Shown piece by piece: positions 53,117 to 60,264 of a stretch of DNA of 64,000 nucleotides; the first letter of the stretch is position 1, and every line of letters starts with the position of its first letter. The notes under the pieces were generated by a model, which ran no database searches, was not told the origin of the DNA, and saw only the letters and a list, made by a program, of their open reading frames with translations. A program made the translations under genes and the position numbers. The stretch is from Paraburkholderia oxyphila NBRC 105797 (GTDB lineage: Bacteria > Pseudomonadota > Gammaproteobacteria > Burkholderiales > Burkholderiaceae): assembly GCF_000685075.1 (NCBI RefSeq), contig NZ_BAYD01000039.1:1-64000 (forward strand), read 5' to 3'.

Positions 53117-54712
53117 ATGGATATCCCCAGGTCGGCGTCCTCGGCGCGCCCTGTCACCCGGCACGAGTTGACGCTGATCGTCGCGTCCTCGTTTGGCGCA
53201 CTGCTCGAATGGTACGACTTTTATATCTACGCCGCGCTAGCTGGCACGTTCAGTACGTTGTTTTTCCCCAGCGGCAATGAAACCACGGCATTTCTGGCCA
53301 GTCTCGCCACGTTCGGCGCCGGGTTTCTTGTTCGTCCGCTCGGTGCGTTGTTTTTCGGCCGGCTCGGCGACAGGATTGGCCGCAAATACACCTTCATGGC
53401 CACCATCGTTCTGATGGGCATGGCGACCGTCGGTGTCGGGCTGCTGCCGCCTTTCACGAAAATCGGCATGCTCGCGCCGCTATTGCTCGTCGTGCTGCGA
53501 CTGATGCAAGGCTTCGCGCTGGGAGGGGAAACGGGCGGCGCGGCGACTTACCTGGCCGAACACTCACCTGCGCACCGCCGCGGCTTTTACACCAGTTCTT
53601 TGCAGACTACGGCAACCCTGGGTCTGCTGACCTCGATCGCCGTAGTGAGCGCCAGTCGGGCGTTGATGGACAGCGCTGCGTTTCAGGAGTGGGGCTGGCG
53701 CGTGCCGTTCCTGGTATCGCTGATCTTGCTTCTGATCTCGGTCTATCTTCGCACCAGGCTGGCCGAATCGCCGACATTTCAGGCAATGAAACACGCGGGC
53801 ACGTTGTCGAAGTCTCCGATTAGCGAGAGCTTTGGCAAGTGGGAGAACCTCAAGTATGTGCTCATCATGCTGTTTAGCACCGCGTCGGGTGTCGGGGTCG
53901 TGTTTGGGACCGGCCACTTCTACACGATGTATTTTCTGCAGAATACGTTGAAGGTCGCGCCCAACACCGTCAATCTTTACCTCTCCATTGCGCTGATCGG
54001 TGTCTTCCCGTTCTATCTGCTCTTCGGATGGCTTTCCGACCGTATCGGCCGCAAGTGGATCATGATGAGCGCCTGTCTGTTGCTGATGCTCACGACGCAG
54101 CCGATCTTTCACGCGCTGACCCATTACGCGAATCCCGAACTGGAAGCGTTCCAGCAACGCTCGCCCGTGGTTGTCCATGCCGATGATTGCCGCTTTTCGC
54201 TGTTTGGCGCGCCGAAGTCCGAGTGCGACCGTATTCGCGCATTGCTGACTGCATCGGGGGTTTCGTACCAGCGGGTCCCGCTGCAAGCGGGTCAAACCAC
54301 CGCAACCACCATCGGCGGTTTGACTGTGCATGGGGCCGACCAGCAAGCCCTGGAGCATGCGCTGCTGGCGGCCGGCTGGGTGCAACACGCCGATCCCGAG
54401 CGGATCAACGCCCCCATGGTCGTGTTCCTCATGTGGGTGCTGATCATGTATCTGGCGATGATCTACGGACCCATGGCCGCGTTCATGGTCGAACTGTTCC
54501 CCGCGAGGATCCGCTATACGTCGCTGTCACTCCCGTTCCATGTCGGATCCGGATGGTTTGGCGGGATGCTGCCGTTTGTGGTTTCGGCGATGGCGGTGGC
54601 GAAGGGGAACGTCTACTTCGGCCTTTGGTACCCCGTAGTCGTCGCGGGTATCTCGCTGATCGTCGGTGTCGCTTTTGTCCCGGAAACCTGCCACCGGGAC
54701 ATATCGAAGTAA
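53117..54712 (+). CDS. MHS-family MFS permease (candidate picolinate importer)
   Basis: A 531-residue metabolite:H+ symporter of the MFS. Family features are FGALLEWYDFYIYAALAG in helix one, GDRIGRKYTF after helix two, LMQGFALGGETGGAATYLAEH, and LSDRIGRKW after helix eight. It is about 100 residues longer than usual: a hydrophilic insert at about residues 332-431, containing two cysteines (DDCRF and SECDRI), lies between helices nine and ten on the predicted periplasmic side. Position right after nicF and before a porin suggests uptake of picolinate or a related acid (inference). Confidence 0.92.
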   Translation: MDIPRSASSARPVTRHELTLIVASSFGALLEWYDFYIYAALAGTFSTLFFPSGNETTAFLASLATFGAGFLVRPLGALFFGRLGDRIGRKYTFMATIVLMGMATVGVGLLPPFTKIGMLAPLLLVVLRLMQGFALGGETGGAATYLAEHSPAHRRGFYTSSLQTTATLGLLTSIAVVSASRALMDSAAFQEWGWRVPFLVSLILLLISVYLRTRLAESPTFQAMKHAGTLSKSPISESFGKWENLKYVLIMLFSTASGVGVVFGTGHFYTMYFLQNTLKVAPNTVNLYLSIALIGVFPFYLLFGWLSDRIGRKWIMMSACLLLMLTTQPIFHALTHYANPELEAFQQRSPVVVHADDCRFSLFGAPKSECDRIRALLTASGVSYQRVPLQAGQTTATTIGGLTVHGADQQALEHALLAAGWVQHADPERINAPMVVFLMWVLIMYLAMIYGPMAAFMVELFPARIRYTSLSLPFHVGSGWFGGMLPFVVSAMAVAKGNVYFGLWYPVVVAGISLIVGVAFVPETCHRDISK

Positions 54713-54742
54713 CTGAAAGCGCTCACTTCAATCAGGAAGTTT

Positions 54743-54766
54743 CTCCCTGTGCGTTCGCACAGGGAG
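54743..54766. terminator. Perfect hairpin between permease and porin
   Basis: A 10-base-pair stem (CTCCCTGTGC / GCACAGGGAG) with loop GTTC lies 30 bases after the permease stop and 33 bases before the porin start. It is followed by GCCTTCTTG, which has no strict T-run. It may be a partial terminator that sets the permease:porin ratio, or an mRNA-stabilising structure. Confidence 0.55.
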
Positions 54767-54799
54767 GCCTTCTTGCGACCTCTCGAACAGGGATTCGAA

Positions 54800-55891
54800 A
54801 TGAAAATGTCATGGGCCGCAGCTGCGACGGCATGGACTTTCGTGGCCGCCGCATCCGTGCATGCGCAGTCTTCCGTGCAACTCTGGGGGGCGCTGGACGC
54901 GGGCATTACGATGGTGACCAATGCGAAAGGTGGCCACGCCTACACGATGGACAACGGCATCGCGACGCCCAACCTGTGGGGCCTGCGGGGCACAGAAGAC
55001 CTCGGTGGCGGCAATAAGGCGATATTCGAACTGATCGACCAGTTCAATCTCGGTACGGGCGCCATTTTTCCGACCAATGGCGGCGGACTTTTTGGTCGAA
55101 ATGCTTATGTGGGGCTTGCGAATGACCGCTACGGGAAGCTGACGCTCGGCGAGCAGTACGATTTCATGATCGACTCGTTGCTGCGCTTCGACAATTCGAT
55201 CTCCATCGCGGGACTCTATGGTTTCAGACAGGGGCCGTTTTCCGCGCTTGGCATTCCTGGCAACTCAACCGGGAGCTCGAACTTCGATCGCATGTCCGGC
55301 ACCGCCATGCCGAACTCGGTCAAATACACGACGCCCACCTGGTACGGACTGTCGGCCGGGGCGCAATACGGCTTTGGTGGCGCCGCGGGCTCGGTGGCGC
55401 GCAATGACGGCAACAGCTTCGGCGTCAATTATTCCAATGGCCCGGTTTCCGTCGGCGCGGCGTACACGTATCAGCGCTACGCGCAACTCTCGGACGGTAT
55501 AGGCGGGATACGCAACTTCGGCGCCGGTGCGGAGTACCGGTTCGGTCTGTCCGGCATTAACGTGCTGTACACGAACACGAAAAACACGGCAAACAACGCG
55601 ACGATCAACGTGTACCTGATCGGCGCGCACTATCAGGCGACGCCGGCTTTATCGGTGGGTGGCGACTACGAACTGATGAAAGGCAATGCGGTGCTCGCCG
55701 GCAACAAGGCCAACCAGTTTGCACTGGGCCTGCGTTACGCGCTGTCGAAAGCTACCTTGCTGTACACGGAAGCGGTGTACCAGAAGGTGAGCGGGGAGCA
55801 CGATCCCCAGGCGTGGATCATGGCGGTATCGAGCGCATCGAGCAACGACAAGCAACTGCTCGCGCGGGTGGGAATCCTGCATCGCTTCTGA
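54800..55891 (+). CDS. Gram-negative trimeric porin
   Basis: A 363-residue porin with a signal peptide ending ASVHAQSS and the family text SSVQLWGALDAGITMVTNAKG, GLRGTEDLGGGNKAIFELID, LFGRNAYVGL. The C-terminal residue is Phe (GILHRF). AGGGA before ATG 54800 supports the start. It is a distinct paralogue of the porin at 13108. Its place after the permease suggests a role in outer-membrane entry of the pyridine acid. Confidence 0.94.
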   Translation: MKMSWAAAATAWTFVAAASVHAQSSVQLWGALDAGITMVTNAKGGHAYTMDNGIATPNLWGLRGTEDLGGGNKAIFELIDQFNLGTGAIFPTNGGGLFGRNAYVGLANDRYGKLTLGEQYDFMIDSLLRFDNSISIAGLYGFRQGPFSALGIPGNSTGSSNFDRMSGTAMPNSVKYTTPTWYGLSAGAQYGFGGAAGSVARNDGNSFGVNYSNGPVSVGAAYTYQRYAQLSDGIGGIRNFGAGAEYRFGLSGINVLYTNTKNTANNATINVYLIGAHYQATPALSVGGDYELMKGNAVLAGNKANQFALGLRYALSKATLLYTEAVYQKVSGEHDPQAWIMAVSSASSNDKQLLARVGILHRF

Positions 55892-55911
55892 TGGCGCACG
55901 CCAGTGGACTT

Positions 55912-56412
55912 TCAGTCGAAATGTTTCAGCGATGTACGTCCGTACTGGTTATTGCCTTCGACCAGCAGCATCATCATGCGAACGAACTCGGCGCGCTCTT
56001 TTGGATCCAGCGGGGCAAGAAACCGGACTTGGGCTTCGCGCATGCTCTCGTACATCTCGTTCATGACACGACGTCCTTTGGTGGTGATATTGGCGATCTT
56101 CTGGCGCCCGTCGGCGGGACTCGGCTCGCGCTTGACGAGCCCACGTTCCTCGAGCCGGCGCAACACATCGGCCATCGTTGTGCGGTCGACACCGACTTCG
56201 GCGCACAGGGAGGTCTGGTCGAGTCCCGGCCGCTCACTCAGGGTGGTCAACAGGCCGTATTGAACCGGTGTGATTTCGAAGCCCTTGCAGCACTCGAAGA
56301 ACAGCGCGATATGAATCTGATTGAGACGGCGGATGAGAAAGCCAGGGCGCTGCCACAAATGCCCGGTTTCGATGGTGGCGCTGGCAGCTTTCGTATCGGC
56401 AACGGTGCCCAT
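55912..56412 (-). CDS. MarR-family regulator (candidate PicR)
   Basis: A 166-residue MarR protein. The winged helix reads FEITPVQYGLLTTLSERPGL, LCAEVGVDRTTMADVLRRLEERGLV, then wing DGRQKIANIT. ATG 56412 has AAGG about eight bases upstream; an in-frame GTG at 56433 is less likely. It converges on the porin and is divergent from the second permease. It is the only regulator inside the locus, and palindromes of one type precede the catabolic operons. It is therefore the likely repressor released by picolinate or a hydroxylated intermediate, as described for PicR in Alcaligenes (from memory). Confidence 0.9.
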   Translation of the reverse strand: MGTVADTKAASATIETGHLWQRPGFLIRRLNQIHIALFFECCKGFEITPVQYGLLTTLSERPGLDQTSLCAEVGVDRTTMADVLRRLEERGLVKREPSPADGRQKIANITTKGRRVMNEMYESMREAQVRFLAPLDPKERAEFVRMMMLLVEGNNQYGRTSLKHFD

Positions 56413-56595
56413 GTTCGACCTTTTGAAAAGCACTAACTATGCAAGTTTAACGGCGTCCTGCTCACCTGTCACAAACGTCGGTTCGAACAGGAGGCCGGCC
56501 TGTATCGGGACGACGAACGAATCAGGACAAACCCTCCCTTGAACACTCGACAAAGGATGTTGCGCACGGCATTTTTTCCGGATACAACGTAAACC

Positions 56596-56609
56596 GTCAG
56601 CGTACTGAA
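56596..56609. promoter_or_regulatory. Candidate PicR-type operator GTCAGCGTACTGAA
   Basis: TCAG-CGTA-CTGA lies in the 385-base gap between the MarR gene and the divergent permease, about 185 bases from the MarR start and 190 from the permease start. It matches the other sites. No gene is visible in this gap. Confidence 0.65.
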
Positions 56610-56732
56610 TAATTGATGACGGAGCAAATCTTTTCCACCCCACGGTCCGAGTAGCCGCCGCTAACAAGAAAACGGCACTTCGCAACAAGATCGGGAACCT
56701 TGGGACTTTTGTCCTCATGTTCCACCCATATG

Positions 56733-56746
56733 ATCAGTGTACTGAT
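56733..56746. promoter_or_regulatory. Candidate PicR-type operator ATCAGTGTACTGAT
   Basis: The most symmetric copy of the element: ATCAGT-GT-ACTGAT, a perfect 6+2+6 inverted repeat, ending 51 bases before the second permease start. It is placed to block that promoter. Confidence 0.75.
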
Positions 56747-56797
56747 TATGTGAGGCGTGCGTCGGCCTCGGATTCAATCTGTGTTTGGAGATCAGCG

Positions 56798-58123
56798 ATG
56801 AGTTCTACCCCTATCCGTACGGATCAGGCTGCCCTGGAAGGGCGCTCAATGAGCCGCAACGACATCAAGACCCTCTCGCTTGCGTCGCTGGGCGGCGCGC
56901 TCGAGTACTACGACTTCATCGTTGCCGTGTTCTTTACCAAGCTGCTTGCAACGGTATTTTTCCCGCCCCACACGCCGCCGTGGCTCGCGCAACTGGAGGT
57001 GTTCTGCATTTTCGCGGCCGGGTATCTGGTGCGCCCCATCGGCGGGATCTTCTTTGCGCACTTCGGCGACAGAATAGGCCGCAAGAAGATGTTTGCACTG
57101 AGCCTGTTCCTGATGGCCGCTCCCACGCTGCTAATCGGACTCTTGCCCAGCTATGCCACGTTCGGCCTCGGTGCGCCCTTGCTGTTCCTGCTATGCCGCG
57201 TGCTCCAGGGTTTGTCGGTCGGCGGTGAGGTGCCGGGGGCATGGATCTTCTGTGCGGAACATGTCCGGCGTGACCGGGTCGGTCTCGCATGCGGCCTGCT
57301 GATGTCGGGCTTGTGCACGGGCATCCTGCTTGGCGCATTGAGCGCGAAGTTTCTCATCGGCAATCTCGACGCAGACAGCCTCACGACATGGGGATGGCGT
57401 GTTCCTTTCATTGCCGGCGGTCTGTTCGGGTTGATCTCGGTTTATCTGCGCCGCTACTTGCAGGAAACGCCGGTGTTCGAGGCCCTTCGTGTGAAGCGTC
57501 AAGCCGACTCGCGGCTGCCGCTTTCGGTCGTGCTCACGCAGCATGGCAAGGCGGTGCTTGTCGGCCTGCTGGTTACGTGGGTGTTCTCGGGAATTTTCGT
57601 TCTCTATTTCCTTTACACGCCCACGCTTTTGCAGACGCAGTTTCACTTTGCGCCCAGGGAGGTGTTCACCAATAACTCGTGGTCGATACTCGGTCTGATT
57701 ATGGGCAGCTCAGTGGCGGGCTGGGCCGCGGACAAGATCGGCGGCGGCCGCGCCTATGCGATCGGCAGCGCCGCGATGCTGGCCGTGAGTGTGGCCTTCT
57801 TCATGGCGCTTGCCGCGAAGAGCGCCGCGGTTTGGCCGCTTTATATCGCCGGAGGATTCATCATCGGCACGATCACGCTCGGGCCTTACATCATCGTCAA
57901 GTCGTTTCCGGCTGAAGTTCGCTTCACGGGCTTCGGGCTGTCGTACAACGTCGCCTATGCCGTGTTCGGCGGCACCGCGCCGGCGCTCGCGTCCTATCTC
58001 GTGGGCAAGCAGGGCATCGTGATGGCGCCGGCGTGGTATATCGCAGCACTGTCCGTGCTGGGGCTGCTGATCGGCGTGATCTGGCGTGCGCCGCATCACG
58101 CCGACCCTGTGGCAGCGCACTGA
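56798..58123 (+). CDS. MHS-family MFS permease
   Basis: A 441-residue metabolite:H+ symporter of ordinary length. It has LASLGGALEYYDFIVAVFF, GDRIGRKKMFALS, LCRVLQGLSVGGEVPGAWIFCAEH and about 12 helices. TTGGAG seven bases before ATG 56798 sets the start; an internal ATG at 56849 is possible. It has its own copy of the palindrome shared by the pyridine locus. It is a second carrier in the same regulon, perhaps for a hydroxypicolinate, nicotinate-like acid or maleate. Confidence 0.92.
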   Translation: MSSTPIRTDQAALEGRSMSRNDIKTLSLASLGGALEYYDFIVAVFFTKLLATVFFPPHTPPWLAQLEVFCIFAAGYLVRPIGGIFFAHFGDRIGRKKMFALSLFLMAAPTLLIGLLPSYATFGLGAPLLFLLCRVLQGLSVGGEVPGAWIFCAEHVRRDRVGLACGLLMSGLCTGILLGALSAKFLIGNLDADSLTTWGWRVPFIAGGLFGLISVYLRRYLQETPVFEALRVKRQADSRLPLSVVLTQHGKAVLVGLLVTWVFSGIFVLYFLYTPTLLQTQFHFAPREVFTNNSWSILGLIMGSSVAGWAADKIGGGRAYAIGSAAMLAVSVAFFMALAAKSAAVWPLYIAGGFIIGTITLGPYIIVKSFPAEVRFTGFGLSYNVAYAVFGGTAPALASYLVGKQGIVMAPAWYIAALSVLGLLIGVIWRAPHHADPVAAH

Positions 58124-58133
58124 TTCTGCTGCG

Positions 58134-58177
58134 CGGCCCGCACCGTTTCTGGGTCGCCATACGGGTGCGGGCCGTTT
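58134..58177. terminator. Bidirectional terminator-like inverted repeat
   Basis: An 11-base-pair stem (CGGCCCGCACC / GGTGCGGGCCG) with a 19-base loop is followed by TTTC on the plus strand. It lies ten bases after the permease stop and between convergent genes, the permease and the second maleate isomerase. Confidence 0.6.
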
Positions 58178-58246
58178 CACGGCGCCAGGTCATCTGTGCG
58201 CCGGCCCGAATCCGGCACATGGGCGTGAACGCCGCGTTGTCACGAA

Positions 58247-58999
58247 TCACACCGCCTGCAACAACGCACCGGCGCCTGGCACCACCGGCGCCAAATCGAG
58301 ATGCTCGAGCATCCGCCGTACCGTGCAGATAGCAGTCGACACCGTTGGAATTCCGGTCGCATCCTGAATGCGCTGGACGGCCGGCAGCGACGGCATCTGC
58401 ACGCATGCGGATGCGACGATCACGTCGACGCCACGCGTATCCAGGCGCTTTACGTCTTCCAGCAATTGCAGCGGGTCACGCCGGCCCACTTCCAGATTGT
58501 CGGGAATTTCGAAGCAGATCGCATCGGCGACTTCGATCCCTTCGTGCTCGATGTACTGCACGACAAGGTCGGTCAGTGGCTTCATGTAAGGCGCCATGAG
58601 CGCAATGCGGCGCGCACCCAGCGTCTTCAGCCCTTCGACCAGCGCGCCAGCCGATGTCATCACCGGGGCGAGGCACTGGTTGGCCCGCGCGACTTCGGTC
58701 AGTTCCCGCTCGGTCTGGCGGTGATACCCGAGACCCATCGCCATGATGGCCACGAGGCACGCGGTGCTCATCACGTCCACCCGTGCGTCGGCCAGTTCCG
58801 CGGCGCAGCGCAGCCCCTCCTTGTTCATCGCAGCCAGTTCCTCCCGGGTCACCTTGTGCATGCGCATTCGGCTCGAGTGGAACGTGAAGCGCTCGTCGGG
58901 GCGAATCGCCTCGCGTGCGCGGAACATGGCGGGAATCTCGGTCTCCATCGTCGTGTTGGAGCTGGGCACGATTTGCCCGATGCGGTAAAGCTGGGTCAC
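58247..58999 (-). CDS. Maleate cis-trans isomerase paralogue
   Basis: A 250-residue paralogue of the NicE at 49642, sharing GQIVPSSNTTMETEIPAM, FHSSRMRMxKVxxEELAAM, catalytic Cys81 (STACLVAIMAMG) and the second Cys in SACVQMPSLPAV. It is the last gene of a minus-strand operon with an aryl-CoA hydroxylase-like enzyme and an aryl-AMP ligase. Maleate could arise there by direct hydrolysis of maleylpyruvate, or from a pyridine ring, so its presence is informative about the end product of that operon. Confidence 0.92.
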   Translation of the reverse strand: MTQLYRIGQIVPSSNTTMETEIPAMFRAREAIRPDERFTFHSSRMRMHKVTREELAAMNKEGLRCAAELADARVDVMSTACLVAIMAMGLGYHRQTERELTEVARANQCLAPVMTSAGALVEGLKTLGARRIALMAPYMKPLTDLVVQYIEHEGIEVADAICFEIPDNLEVGRRDPLQLLEDVKRLDTRGVDVIVASACVQMPSLPAVQRIQDATGIPTVSTAICTVRRMLEHLDLAPVVPGAGALLQAV

Positions 59000-59029
59000 G
59001 GTGTCTTCCTCTATTCGAAGGTGCGGGTA

Positions 59030-60175
59030 TCAGGCAACCACGGGGCTACCCTGCAGCGCTTCGCAGGCCGCGGCGAAACGCGGGTCGCGCTGCTTGAGGT
59101 CCTCGTGGCTGACCTGTCCGGTGCGGCGCATATAGTCGTAGGCGAAGCGCAGCGGATCGAGGTGCAGCTTGTCGGCGACGTTCTCGTACCAGTCGAGGCT
59201 TTTCGCCGCCGCGCTCTGGAAGCTCGACGAGGCGGGCCGGCGCTCGGCCTCGAATGCCTCGAACGCGCTGGGGAGGCTGTCCGGATGCGCCGCCACCGCG
59301 CGGTGCAGCGCGATCGCGTCCTGCATCGCCATGCGCGTGCCCGAGCCGAGCGAGAAGTGCACGGTGCGCAGCGCATCGCCGAGCAGGACGATGTTGCCGT
59401 GGCTCCAGCGCTCGTTGCTGACGATGTTCGCTTCGAACCAGAGCGAACGGTTGGTCAGCAACTCGTTGCTGCCCAGCTCGGCGCGAAACACCTCGGTGCA
59501 GAAACGCCGGCTCTCGTCCTCGCTCGCCTTGTCGAGCCCGGCGCGTTGCCAGGTCGAGGGATCGACCTCGACCAGGAAGGTCGACAGTTCGGGGCTGTAC
59601 TGATAGCTGTGCGCGATGAACACGCCATGCTCGGTTTCACGAAAAATCAGCGAGACGGGGTGGAAGCGCTGATGCGTACCGTACCAGGCGAACTTGTTGC
59701 GGCGCCTGACGAACTGCGGTTGAAAGTGTGCGGCCAATTGGGTGCGCACCGCGCTGTTGCCGCCGTCGGCGGCCACCAGCAAGTCGCAGTCCGTGGCAAG
59801 CGCACGGACATCGTCGATGCGCCGGCCGTATTCGAAGCGGATCCCCTCGCGCTCGCATGCATGCTGCAGAACCCGCAACATGTCGATGCGCGAGGTGCGC
59901 GAGAAGTGGTTGCCGTGCACCTGCACGTGGGTGCCCCGGTGCACGATTTCCATGTAGTCGCAGCGCTCATGGTGAGCGATGAACGCCTCGAAGAAAGCCG
60001 GGTCGGCTTCCTTGAGGAAGGACAGGCCGACGTCGGAGAACACGACGCCCCAGCCATAAGTCGCGCCCTCGGGGTTTTGTTCGTAGATGCGGATTTGATG
60101 AGCGCGATTGTGCTTCTTGGCTAGCAGTGCGAAATACATGCCGGCCGGGCCGGCGCCCACGATGTCGATCTTCAT
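59030..60175 (-). CDS. FAD monooxygenase, salicylyl-CoA 5-hydroxylase-like
   Basis: A 381-residue class A flavoprotein hydroxylase. FAD motif GAGPAGMYFALLAKKHN is at residues 7-23, followed by EQNPEGATYGWGVVFSD, a hallmark of the salicylyl-CoA 5-hydroxylase and anthraniloyl-CoA monooxygenase N-domain group. The middle has DLLVAADGGNSAVR, and the second FAD site is NIVLLGDALRTVHFSLGSGT. The C-terminal reductase-like domain of anthraniloyl-CoA monooxygenase is absent. It therefore probably hydroxylates an ortho-hydroxyaryl-CoA para to the hydroxyl. AGGACG precedes ATG 60175. Confidence 0.88.
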   Translation of the reverse strand: MKIDIVGAGPAGMYFALLAKKHNRAHQIRIYEQNPEGATYGWGVVFSDVGLSFLKEADPAFFEAFIAHHERCDYMEIVHRGTHVQVHGNHFSRTSRIDMLRVLQHACEREGIRFEYGRRIDDVRALATDCDLLVAADGGNSAVRTQLAAHFQPQFVRRRNKFAWYGTHQRFHPVSLIFRETEHGVFIAHSYQYSPELSTFLVEVDPSTWQRAGLDKASEDESRRFCTEVFRAELGSNELLTNRSLWFEANIVSNERWSHGNIVLLGDALRTVHFSLGSGTRMAMQDAIALHRAVAAHPDSLPSAFEAFEAERRPASSSFQSAAAKSLDWYENVADKLHLDPLRFAYDYMRRTGQVSHEDLKQRDPRFAAACEALQGSPVVA

Positions 60176-60264
60176 GGTGTGTCGTCCTGGGTCTTGGAGG
60201 TTGCTGATGCGCGTTCGCAGTCGCGCGGGTAGGGCAGGTAGTCGATCGGAGCCGGCGCGTTCAT
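60172..60264 (-). CDS. Coupled 30-residue reading frame between ligase and hydroxylase
   Basis: A 31-codon frame (MNAPAPIDYLPYPRDCERAS and ten more residues) starts at 60264 behind AGGAGGG with six-base spacing. Its ATG overlaps the stop of the ligase gene (ATGA), and its own TGA overlaps the ATG of the hydroxylase gene. Such double coupling suggests it is translated, either as a leader that couples the two enzymes or as a small subunit. It could also be the remnant of a deleted gene. I do not recognise the peptide. Confidence 0.55.
   Translation of the reverse strand: MNAPAPIDYLPYPRDCERASATSKTQDDTP

Noticed and set aside
58301..60124. Open plus-strand frame of 607 codons opposite the isomerase and flavin hydroxylase
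   Set aside because: Antisense shadow; the minus-strand products have diagnostic motifs.
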